Shown piece by piece: positions 46,653 through 57,402 of a DNA stretch of 64,000 bases. Under the pieces are notes generated by a model. That model did not search any database, had not been told where the DNA came from, and saw nothing but the letters and a program-made list of their open reading frames with translations. The position numbers were made by a program, and so were the translations under genes. Source of the DNA: Cunninghamia lanceolata (taxonomy: Eukaryota; Streptophyta; Pinopsida; Cupressales; Cupressaceae); NCBI GenBank assembly GCA_027924645.1, contig BSBN01001250.1, positions 20,372,001 to 20,436,000 of the forward strand, read 5' to 3'. The stretch's first letter is position 1; every line of letters begins with the position of its first letter.

Positions 46653-49579
46653 CATGGCAAGCATGTTAAGGTCTAAAACTAAGCATTCCAATGGTTAAAA
46701 CTTTAGGTTATGGAAGTTAAAGCTAGAGGACATGTCTTTCAAATTATGTGTTAATTTAAATGTGTCAAAAGAGTCTATTACATGTTTAATGTGAAAAAAG
46801 ATAAGAACCTAGTATTAGTCCAAGAATCTTGTTAACAAACTTTTCTTGTAGAGGAAGTTATATTCTTTGAAGATGAAAGAGGGAGATTCTTGAAATGATC
46901 ATCTCAACATCTTCAATTTGATTTTGAATTAGATAATGTCAATAGCAATCAATATAGAAGAAGACGATAAGTATATTTTATTTTTATGTTACCCAATTCA
47001 TGGGAGAATCTGATTATAACAATCAATGGTAATTATTCTTCACACAAAATGGAAGAACTCATAAGAATTTTGTTAATTGAAGAGTTCAAGAGAAAGTCCA
47101 TGGATGATTCCTCTAGTGATGCCCTGGTTATAAGGGCTAGATCAAAAGATAAAGGGGATAAGATGAAGGGTAGTGGAGATAAGAAGTCCAAGAAGGATAG
47201 GTCTAAGTCTTCAGATAAATCTAAGGTAAAGTGTCAGAATTATGGCAAGAGAGGTCACATAAAGGAGTGCAAGTCCAAGAAGAAGGATGATTCCTTTGAT
47301 AGATCTTCTGACATCAATGAGTATGCAATACTATTATATCTGCTAACATTACTAGTGATAATTCTTGGTTGATTATCTGAGGTGCATCATACTACATAAC
47401 TCCTCATAGGGAGTGGTATGCCAATTGCAAGTGTGGTGGAGGACAAGTTTTCCTTGGTTATAATATCTCTTCGAACAACTGATTGAGGGAAGGTGAAAGT
47501 GCTTTCCATGGATGGGAGAGTGGGGAGACTCTAATGTTTAACATATACTAGGTGGCTAAAGCTTTGATTTTTGTTTCTTAGGTGACTGACTTTAGAGTGC
47601 ATGTTACTTTTGATGAAAATAGTGCAAGTTGGCTAGAAGCAATTTTGTATTGGCTAAAGGTGTGAGGCATGGGATTATTTTTAGATTAGAAGCATCAACA
47701 TTGTGTAGATCAATCAATGTTATTGAACTTGAATCAAGTTTTTTGTGGCACCACCGATTGAGTCGCAAAGGAGAAAAAGACCTAGAAACTTTGTTAATAA
47801 TAATATGGTGGAAGGTCCTTTATATTGTTTTATTAGGTTTGAATTTTGTCAACATTGTGTGTTTAGAAAGCAAAATAGGGTGTGGTTTTCTTTAGGAAGC
47901 ACTAGAGAAAAGGAGAGATTGGAAGTTATTCATAATGTTGTCTTTGATCCTATGGATGTACACTCAATTAGTAAGTTCTAGCACTGTCTTTTTCACTAAT
48001 GATTATTCTAGACATGTTTGGGTGTATTTTCTATGAAAAGAATCTAAGGTTTCACAAATTTAAGGAATTTAAAACACGTATAAAATTAGACCAATAAGAA
48101 AATAAAGGTGTTAAAATTAAACAATAGAACCTTATTGGATTAAGCTAGAAACCTATTAAGTAGTGTTAGTCTAGAACATGAGTTTTAAGCTAAGTTAGTT
48201 AATATTGCTTTTGCACTTAAAAAGAAGACATCATGTATGAGATGTGGACATATAAGAATCTTGGTGTAACACAGTATTTGGCTATGAGACATTTATGCAT
48301 GTGCCAAAGGAGAAATGATTTAAGTTGGACTTAAAAGGCTAAAAACACAAGATATGGTGAGAATGTAAAAGGCTACAAGTTTTAGAATCTTGTCACACTA
48401 AAGGTTCTCTATTCAAGAGAAGAATAACATGCATATGCATTTTGAACAAAAATGAGTGCAATAAGATGCATCTACAAATGACTTATCAATTGGACATGAT
48501 AGTGTGTATGGGGAGGATGTAGGCACATCTAGCATAAACTCTAAAGAACAAGATGCAAATGTGACAACTCTCCACCTATAGTTATGAGAAGGTCTATAAA
48601 ATAGTAGAAGTGACCTAAAAGGTATATTCCACTAGATTTCCAAAGTGTTTTTTCTCTAACTTGTACTGATGACGAACCAAAATTATACAGAAATATCTCT
48701 TCTAAGGAGAACAAGTCCTGGAGAAATGCCATGAAAGAGGAAATAATAGCATTGTAGCAAGGTAAGACTTGGGATTTAGTTGATTTGTTTGAAGGTAGGA
48801 AACCCATTGGTTGTAAATGGGTGTTCAAGAAAAATTTAGAGTAGATAGTAGATTGCAGAGGTATAATGCATGGTTGGTGGCAAAGGAGTATTCCCAAGTT
48901 GAAACAACAATAGAGTTTAGTGAGATCTTTTCTCCAATAGCTAAGTTTAATTACATTAGGATGGCATTATCTATAGTTGTAGCATTCAATTTTGATGTTG
49001 AGTAGATGGATGTCAAGACTGAGTTCTTACATGGATATTTAGAGGAAATTTATGAGTCAACCTAAAAAATTCAAGGTGAAGGGTAAAGAGCATTTGGTTT
49101 GTAAACTAGTAAGGTCTTTATGTGGGTTGAAGCAATCACCATGTATGCGGTATCAAATTTTTGATTCATATGAATTAGAATTGATTTTTGCAAGGAGAAG
49201 TGTAGATCATTGTGTGTACGACCAACATGTTGTTGATCATGTTTTAGTTGTTATATTATATATTTATGATATGCTTATTATTGGGAACAATAAATTATTG
49301 GTTAGGGAACTCAAGGATCAGTTGTTTGGTAGATTTGCTATGAAGGATCTAGGTGCTTTAAAGTTCATACTTGGTATGGAGATCCATAGAGATAGGGCTA
49401 GGAGGATGTGGTTGAACCAAAGGAAGTATCTTGAAACTATTTTGTGGTGGTTGGCATGTATGGTAGTAATCCTATAAGTATTGCTTTACTAGTAGGCATA
49501 AGTTGAGTTTGGAATTGTGTCCTAAGTCTATGGAGCCTTTAGAGGGCATGTGTAATGGTCCTTATACAAGTATAATATT
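46653..49579 (+). pseudogene. Copia-4 gag-pol, 5' part, heavily decayed
   Basis: A Gag start at ATG 46653 (MASMLRSKTKHSNG) is followed by many stops. At 46986-47372 Gag reads MLPNSWENLIITINGNYSSH and the zinc knuckle KVKCQNYGKRGHIKEC, where the second Cys is Tyr. Protease is WLII*GASYY, with the catalytic Asp lost. Pre-integrase is FLWHHRLSRKG (47740). Integrase is barely visible (EVIHNVVFDPMD; H/C zinc residues partly gone). RT pieces are RKPIGCKWVFK (48790), WLVAKEYSQVE (48870), MDVKTEFLHGYLEE (49005) and LCGLKQSPC with a YIYDML for YVDDML (49260). It ends at LGMEIHRDRARRMW and PYTSII where TIR-2 begins. Confidence 0.8.
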
Positions 49580-49674
49580 GGGTGATCCCATAATAATGTG
49601 TCCCACTTTTTGGCCTAAGTGAGATGCTCAAAATCAACATATTTCAGCATATTCCAATTTGTGGCAATTATAGG

Positions 49675-50909
49675 TGTTATGTATGAAAAAGTGGAAATAG
49701 GGTTTAATGAATAATATGCCTAGATCCTCCTTTCACTACATACCATTCAAGGATATTCAACTGAGTTGAATCACAACTCTTGCAAGAGGATTCACCTACA
49801 GGTTGATGGTTACTTGTAATGGAAATTTGGAATTTGTTGATTAATGTATTAATTTAATGCTTGATTAAGCTTAAAACCCTAATTATGCAAAATTGTAAAT
49901 AAATAGACGAATCCCGATAAATGCTCGCACACAAAGATGTAATACTCAGAGTAGATACATACCAGGTTTCGAGATTCTAATTCCTAAAATTTTAGGGGCT
50001 AAAGAGTAGGCACCCAAGCCCAAGGTAGGGTTTTTTGTTGAGAATCCTGGAAATGGTCTGTAACTTGTTTCTATTGTTGTGAAGGTTTTTAGGCACGAAG
50101 ATCCAGAGGGCTTTGGGATAGGTGCCCAAGCCCAAGTAGTGCTTTTCTTCTTTGATTTGGATACTATACTCTCTGTCACTGCCTCCTGCAACTCCACTTC
50201 CATAGAACACAACACCTGTTACTTGCAATCACAAAGAAGGTGGTTGGGGGTTGTGGTGTTTAGGAACTTGCCTTAGTCAAGCCCTAGAATGGCATTCAAG
50301 CCTTCCAACATTGTTGTTTGATAAAGAGTGTGTATCCCTACGGGATAGAGGCAAAAACAAATTGATAACTTGATAAATGATAGATTCAACACAAATAGAT
50401 ATCACCTCAGAGGTGTAGCTCACATGTAGATGAAAATCCTTCAACACATGAGAAGATAAAGTCAAATCTGCATAATAAACACAATAACAAGACAAGTCTT
50501 CTCTACCACAATGAATGCTTTGAATGCTCTAAATCATAAGTTTGCCAAAAGTTCATAATCATCTTCTAGTTTAAAAATGAACCCTAAACATGTTTATATA
50601 TGCATTCCTGCTACAAATTTTGTAATTCAAACTTAAGATGTTGGCAAGGGAACCTTTTAACGTTTACATAATGGACATTTAAATTTAAGACCTGCCTAAA
50701 ATGGGGCAGGACTAGGGCACTAGTGCCCAAACCCCTAGGTCCTATTTTAGGGCAGGGTTAAGCACAGATGTCCCTCAAGCCCCATTTGACATGGGTTTTA
50801 GGCCATTTTGCATTAGGAGTTAAAATGAACATGCAATATGAAAAACATGGGACCCAGGAGCTAAACTTAGGAGATAAAAGTCTTAGGGGGACATTTTATG
50901 ACTAAACAT
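49675..50909 (-). repeat. LARD-B 3' LTR (1,235 bp)
   Basis: Direct repeat of 54622-55850 (shared GATCCTCCTTTCACTACATA, TATCCCTACGGGATAGAGGC). Followed by AAAGTGGGGGCTAAA (minus strand), the polypurine tract. Confidence 0.9.
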
Positions 50910-51279
50910 TTAGCCCCCACTTTAATGTATGTGTGAATGATGGCTCATACATGCATTAAAGTACGGTCAACACACAGCAAGCACACCAGGTACTTGAAGC
51001 TAACGCATACACAAAGATTGAGGAACCCTTTCTAGCCCCCAGTCTTAGGTAGACATTAGATAAAACACGCCGTAGACACGCCAAACACAGTGAAGATAGT
51101 AACAAGCACGTAAAACATGGAAAAGACAATAACAGTCACACAAGACACGGAGAAGATAGTATTAAAGACACGCAAAACATGATGAATACAATGAATGCAA
51201 TGGTTTTTTTTTTCATTTTCACATATATATGAATGAATACAAATACATGGAAAGTAAAAATGCAACACACAACCCAAAA

Positions 51280-51470
51280 TGTAGGAGGGGCATTTCTCCA
51301 CGCTCTTTGGACTACATATGAGGGAGAAAACATGCAATACAAATCTCAAAGTGTAGGAGGGGCATTTCGCCACGCTCTTTGGACTACACTTGAGAACAAG
51401 CATGCCATACAAATCCTAAAGCATAGGAGGGGCATTTTGCCACACTCTTTGGACTATACTTGGGAACAAA
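51280..51470. repeat. LARD-B interior minisatellite (three units)
   Basis: GTAGGAGGGGCATTTCGCCA then CGCTCTTTGGACTACA recurs at about 51280, 51353 and 51422. It is the counterpart of the five-unit array in LARD-A but lacks the AGTCTTTAAGACT palindrome. Confidence 0.7.
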
Positions 51471-52771
51471 CACATGGAAGACACATGGAATACACAAGCA
51501 CCATAGAGCATGCTAAAGACATACTATATGTCTTAAACACGACAAGCAAGGCAATGGAAGGAACTTAATGCTAAGCCCCCACCATATCTCAAGCACGCTA
51601 TAGGTACACTTGACAGTTGGGCTTATACCACAACAACCGCCAAAGACACGCTTAAGGGAGGATACACCAACCTTTCCTACTCGGAGGACTTTTGAAATAA
51701 AAAAGATGTGCACTAGCTCAAGAGATACACCATCCCCGCTTCTGTGGAGGAATTTGAATAAAAGGATATGCACGATATCCCGCCTCCACAGAGGGCTTAA
51801 TGATTGCAATATAGAATAAAGATGTGCACTCACACTAGAGATACAACATCCCACCTCCGCAGAGGGCTTACAAACACGCTTCGTTAGTACCAAAATCATT
51901 AGACAGGTTACCTTTATATGCCCCCACCTTAAGGTGGTTGATATCGTGTACCAATATCAAGCACGTTAAGGTAGAGAGAAAACACACAAGGGAACAAGAG
52001 CTTTTGCAAAGCCCATGCCCCCAAAGGTGAATATCCTTCACGATCGCCGAATGTTTCCAAAAACACACACTTCTTAATCTAAGCAATGCATGAAACAAAG
52101 AATCCAAGGCTACACATATAGGTTCAAGTCTGAGTATAGCCGTGGGGCTTATACTACAAGCATCTCATAACCGAGTGTAACAATAAGGCGAGACACCCAA
52201 AACAATCAAAGTGCACAGAGAAGATGTATTGTTATGATTTGTTAGCATGATAAGACAACATCAAATATCACACGGAATGATTCTACTATCCAAACATCGG
52301 ATAATATATATCAACCCCATCTTCATATGTGGACTAGGTCCATTTTCGCTTTACTTGCTGAAGGGACACGCAGTCCGTATCAGTATATGTTTGTTTTTTG
52401 TCATCTACTAGCTAGATAGAACCACTAGAAAAAGGTAAACAATAAAATGAGAGAGGAGAACAAGTGTCTTAGGAACAATCACATAGGAGGATGCCCCTAG
52501 GTCATCAACTGCAATGCTATGCCCCCAAGACACAACACACAACAATGAAAATAGAGGAGAGGCAAGATAGAAGAATGATGATACAAATAGGAGAATGGTC
52601 ACAACAGAGGCAGTCTCCCAGTATCCTTGACCTTACAAGAGTATCAAGGGTCATCCAAGGAGGCCTAAACAACACATAACACATCACGAGGGAAACACAA
52701 CACAAGAGGGGAGGTCACATAAATGAGCAAATAATGCTACGACATAGGTGACCACTAGGGTTAGAAAATAC

Positions 52772-53737
52772 TTACCTATTGTCCTTGATCTTGATTTTTA
52801 CCTTAATGGTTAAAGCTTTATCTCTTCTTCTTTCTTCCAAATTTTCTTGAGTTTGTGAAGGTGCAATTGTAGGAGTTGTCAATGGAAAGGTGTTTATTAA
52901 TGATGGTGTGGAAGGAATGTCATAGTTTTCCATGTAAATTAAACAGGGTGATGTAGGGGCTAGAAAGATACCCATTTCATTCAAGTGAGGTAATGAGGGA
53001 ACTCGAAAGATGCCCATTTCAACTAGTTTGTGAGGTGTCGGTGTATCTTGGTTTTTATGAATGATATTTACCAAATTTTTAGCATTATCCAAGGTATTTG
53101 AGTTGTCAAGTAAGGGTGTGTGATCCATTTCTTTGTTTAAGATGTAGTTGAAAAGTGTTTGAAGATCAGTTGGTAAATTTTCAGTGTCAATAGGTTGAAG
53201 AAGCTGTTCACATAGAGAATCTGCATCATCCAATGCTTCATCCTGGCTAGGGAGAGCATGCAGGGATGGCAAAGTGGTGTTAAGGAATGTGTCAATGATG
53301 CCTTCTTCTTGTGTCAAGATATCCTCACCAAGTGAGGATATGCTGGTAGAACTCTTTTTATTAGATGAATCACCCAGGGCTATATCAGTTTCATAGGTCT
53401 TAGAAAGAATGTCCATTATCTAGTCATGAAATGAGGGGAGAGAAGGAAGGACATTTTCACCACTACTTTCCTCGTGATTATTTGCAGAAATGAAATTAGT
53501 GAGATTTTCCAAGATTGAAGGGAAAATACCCACAATAGTGACAAAGCTTTCAAAATAGGTTATGGAACAAAGGATATCACAAACATCACAAGTAGTGCTC
53601 TTAGACATGTCAATACCATAGATCTATGCTATTTGATGTAAGGCTTAAGGATATTTATTAGTGAATTTGTAGAAATTATCAACATTTACAGTGTATTCAA
53701 ATAAATCTTCCAAAGATGAATAATGAGAAGGATCCAT
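52772..53737 (-). pseudogene. LARD-B ORF, unrecognised, three nonsense codons
   Basis: One frame runs from ATG 53737 (MDPSHYSSLEDLFEY) to a stop at 52774-52772, 321 codons, with only three in-frame stops: two between 53620 and 53650, and 53420-53418. No frameshift is present. The protein is acidic and Ser/Thr/Pro-rich, with EMGIF appearing twice (VEMGIFRVPSLPHLNEMGIF), then a basic end (EERRRDKALTIKVKIKIKD). No zinc knuckle, protease, RT or integrase is present. I do not recognise it and saw no similarity to the LARD-A ORF. The stop abuts a consensus splice donor (TAG|GTAAGTATTTTC). It may be a captured or structural protein. Confidence 0.55.
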
Positions 53738-54607
53738 GACATATGCAAGAAAATAAATGCAAAGCTATGTATGTTTGACCTAAAAATGCTTAATTTTTTT
53801 TTCACTTTTTTTCAATGCAAATGCCTAAAAGAAGTAGTTTTGTAAGGAAATTGATGAGCGGAAGAAAATAATAACCTTAATATCAATCCAATAATGCAGT
53901 AATATCCTTCACAACACACCTATAATGCAAATCTAGGTAGATGACAAGGCAAAATCTAATGAAAATGCAAGGTTTTCAAACCCTAATTATGAAATTAAGA
54001 CATGAAACTATGCAAAATGATGTATGAAAGTTTTCTAATCAGATTTATGATGTGAAATAGCTCATCTCAAATATGAAAATGATGTTACAAGTTCTACAAT
54101 GCTCAATTCAAGTGCAATTTCAAGGAAAGATGAGTGAATATGCTAGTTTTTGTTGAAATTGACTATGTGAAAATGCAAGATTTGAAGCGTAAATGCAAAA
54201 TCACACTATGATGAAACACTATAATCAGAAATCAGTCCTAAAGGGTGTTTTTAAAAGAGTAGTAAAATATGAAACAAGATTTTAACCACAAACCCTAGCT
54301 TTTGGAGAAACTAGGTTATATGAAAAATGCCCAATTTCAAGCAAAATCTAACAATTTAAGCATGAAAATGCAATGTAAATGATTATAGAATGATGTACTG
54401 CTGTAATTTATATCAGATCTGATGTAAAAATTAGAAATTAAATGAAATTAATGCAAATTATGTCAAAATGCAAGCCTAGGATACCTTTTTTGTTTCAATT
54501 TTTTTAATTTTTTTTGTAAATTTTCAAATGCAATAAGATGTAAATCAAATGAATGAATGTAAATCTAAAGTACAACACTCTTCAAGGTGCAAAATTCAAT
54601 TAAAACT

Positions 54608-54618
54608 CGGGTTCACCA
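54608..54618 (-). promoter_or_regulatory. LARD-B primer-binding site
   Basis: Minus strand TGGTGAACCCG three bases inside the 5' LTR, identical to LARD-A. The next 60 bases upstream are also shared. Confidence 0.7.
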
Positions 54619-54621
54619 AAA

Positions 54622-55850
54622 TGTTATGTATGAAAAAGTGGAAATAGGGTTTAATGAATAATATGCGTAGATCCTCCTTTCACTACATACCATTCAAGGA
54701 CATTCAACTGAGTTGAATCTCAACTCTTGCAAGAGGATTCACCTACAGGTTGATGGTCACTTGTAACGATAGGAAAATTTGGAATTTGTTGATTAATGTA
54801 TTAATTTAATGCTCGATTATGCTTAAAACCCTAATTATGCAAAATCGTAAATAAATGGATGAATCCTGACAAATGCTTACACACAGAGATGTAATACCCA
54901 AAGTAGATACATACCAGGTTTTGAGATTCTAGTTCTTAAAATGTCGGGGGATAAAGAGCAGGCGCCCAAGCCCAAGGCAGGGTTTTCTACTAAGAATCCC
55001 AGAAATGGTCTGTAACTTGATTCTGTTGTTCCGGAGGTTTTCAGGCAGGCTTCGAGGTGGGCACCCAAGCCCAGGCAGTGCCTTTCTTCTCTGATCTGGA
55101 TACTATACTCTCTATCATAGCCTCCTGCAACTCCATTTCTGCAAAACATGACACCTTTTACCTGCAATCACAAAGAAGGGGGTTGGGGGTTGTGGTGTTT
55201 AAGAGCTTGCCTCAGTCAAGCCCTGGAATGGCTTCAAGCCTTCCAACACCATTGTTTGATAAAGAGTGTGTATCCCTACGGGATAGAGGCAAAAACAAAT
55301 TGATAACTTGATAAATGATAGATTCAACACAAATAGATATCACCTCAGAGGTGTAGTTCGCATGTAGATGAAAATCCTTCAACACATGAGAAGATGAAGC
55401 CAAATCTGCATAACAAACACAATAACAAGACAAGTCTGTTCTGCCACAATGAATGCTTTGAATGCTCTAAAATCATAAGTTTGCCAAAATTCCATAATCA
55501 TCTTCTAGTTTACAAATGAAACCCTAAACATGCTTATATATGCATTCCTGCTACAAATTTCGTAATTCAAACTTAAGATGTCGGCAACAAAACCTTTTAA
55601 CGGTCACATAACGGACATTTAAATTTAGGATCTGCCTAAAATAGGGCAGGACTAGGGCACGAGAGCCCAAGCCCCTAGGTCCTATTTTAGGGTAGGGTTA
55701 AACCCACATATGTCCTTCAAGCCCCATTTGGCATGAGTTTTAGGCCATTTTGCATTGGGAGTTAAAATGAACATGCAATATGAAAAACAAAAGACTCAAG
55801 AGCTAAACTTAGGAGATAAAAGTCCTAGGAGGACATTTTACGACTAAACA
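54622..55850 (-). repeat. LARD-B 5' LTR (1,229 bp)
   Basis: Direct repeat of 49675-50909, with scattered transitions and a few short indels. Confidence 0.9.
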
Positions 55851-56395
55851 ATAAGGAACACATGTTCAAGAATTTAAGGATCATGTAAACTAATGAGTTG
55901 TGGTATTTTTAATGTAGATTTAAGCTATAATTACTTTAATTTTTTAAAATAATTATTTCTATCATTTTTTATTTTTATTCTTTAATCATTTTTTAAGTTT
56001 TACAATTATTTTTTGTTCAATGACATTATTACGTCACACATAACTTTCATTGCAAATAAAAAAATTCCACGATATATTGGAATTAGAAAATAATTCCAAT
56101 GTCTAGTGCATGGATATTTTATGGTAATTTTTTATTAACTATTTTATATATTATTAATTTTTAAATTAGTACTAACAAAAAATTTAGGCCTGTATTATTC
56201 CATCATGCATTTCTCTTAGAATATATATAAAATTATTTCTTTTTTCATTTGAACAAGGACATCTAAGTTGAGTGCAATTCCTTTTTTGATATTTTTCTAA
56301 CAATATTTGTTATTTTTTCTAGTATCTTGAATAGAGGTCATTATTTTTTCGTAATGGACCTACATTCATTACAAAAAAATTTAAAATATAATATT
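55851..56395. other. Middle piece of TIR-2, very AT-rich
   Basis: No gene. Long A/T runs. Words such as AATAGAGGTCATTATT and ACAAGGACATC correspond, inverted, to AAGGTCTCTATTC and GATGTCCTTGTTTC at about 26150-26250 of TIR-1, which ties the two elements together. Confidence 0.5.
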
Positions 56396-57294
56396 TGTTG
56401 GTAAAGGTGCGATTAACCTTGTGAATCCCAATATTGTCTTTATTCCATTTTATTATTTGTAATTTTTAATTACCCATAAGGGAATGAGGTAGTTTCACCG
56501 GCAGTGGTAATTATGGTTTAACCGAAGGTAATTATGGAGTGACATTTACGGTTGGCAATTGTAAAAAATCATGAGTAAATGAGTCTAGGTGCCACCTTGG
56601 AGGAATTAGCTATTTTTAGCATGTATGACACACGTCATAAAGTTGGTGAGTGCATGTAAGAGAATCTATGGCAATTGCAAGTTGTCATAAGATTCTATGA
56701 CACTATGATAGCTTATGACAAGTAATTAATAGTTGTAAGATGCTATGTTTAGCTCTAGGCATCCTTATTGGGAAGATGTTTTCTAGTGGAATCTATGACA
56801 GTTATGATGTGTCATAAGATGTTGTAAGAGACCATTTTTTGGCCTTGGGCACCTAGCTTTGCATGGCTAACTTCAAGTGTCATGAGCTTGTAAGAAGTCA
56901 TTTAATGTTTGCATGTTAGAGATTCTTAGGAGAGACAAAGTGGATGCCTAGTTTGGAGGGAAAACACTTCTATGAGTTTATTGCCATGTAAGTGTTGCAG
57001 TATGATAGATTTTTGTACACGGGTTGTGGGAGTGAAGGTTGGAGAGAAGAAGGAAGTGCGTGTATTATGTAATTTAGATTTTGAAGATAATACAACTTGA
57101 ACCTCTTTTCTTGGAGTTTTTTACCCAAAAGGGTTTTCTCCATGTTATATCTAGTGTTATTCTTCTATGGTGTTTGTTCTTGTGTTGTAGTTTGATTTAC
57201 GAATGCAATCTCTATTGATATTACATTGTTTGAGATCATTAACATATTGTAATCAGGTTTCCATTTGAGTAGTTGTTGCCTTCATTTTCTAACA
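56396..57294 (+). repeat. Copia-3 5' LTR (899 bp)
   Basis: Co-linear with 61436-62341. It contains a cluster of TGTCATAA/TATGACA words (56620-56860), like Copia-2. A direct match such as TTTACCCAAAAGGGTTTTCTC near its end is changed in the other copy. Confidence 0.94.
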
Positions 57295-57296
57295 TT

Positions 57297-57308
57297 TGGT
57301 ATCAGAGC
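57297..57308 (+). promoter_or_regulatory. Copia-3 primer-binding site
   Basis: TGGTATCAGAGC two bases after the 5' LTR, initiator-Met tRNA type. Confidence 0.92.
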
Positions 57309-57402
57309 TTGGCCAACTGTGACTCTTGGGTGGTAGTGTGAAGGTTGTTTAGCTGCAGTGAGAGATTTGGTTGTTTGTGTTTGCAGATCTTGTGTAGATA
57401 AT

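Larger units (their letters stand above)
49675..55850 (-). mobile_element. LARD-B: non-autonomous LTR element
   Basis: LTRs 49675-50909 and 54622-55850 start TGTTATGTATG and end ACTAAACA. Flanking 5-mers are ATAGG (49670-49674) and ATAAG (55851-55855), a duplication with one transition. The primer-binding site next to the right LTR and the purine tract next to the left LTR give minus orientation. The interior has one ORF without any retrotransposon enzyme. The non-coding parts match LARD-A; the ORF does not. Confidence 0.88.
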
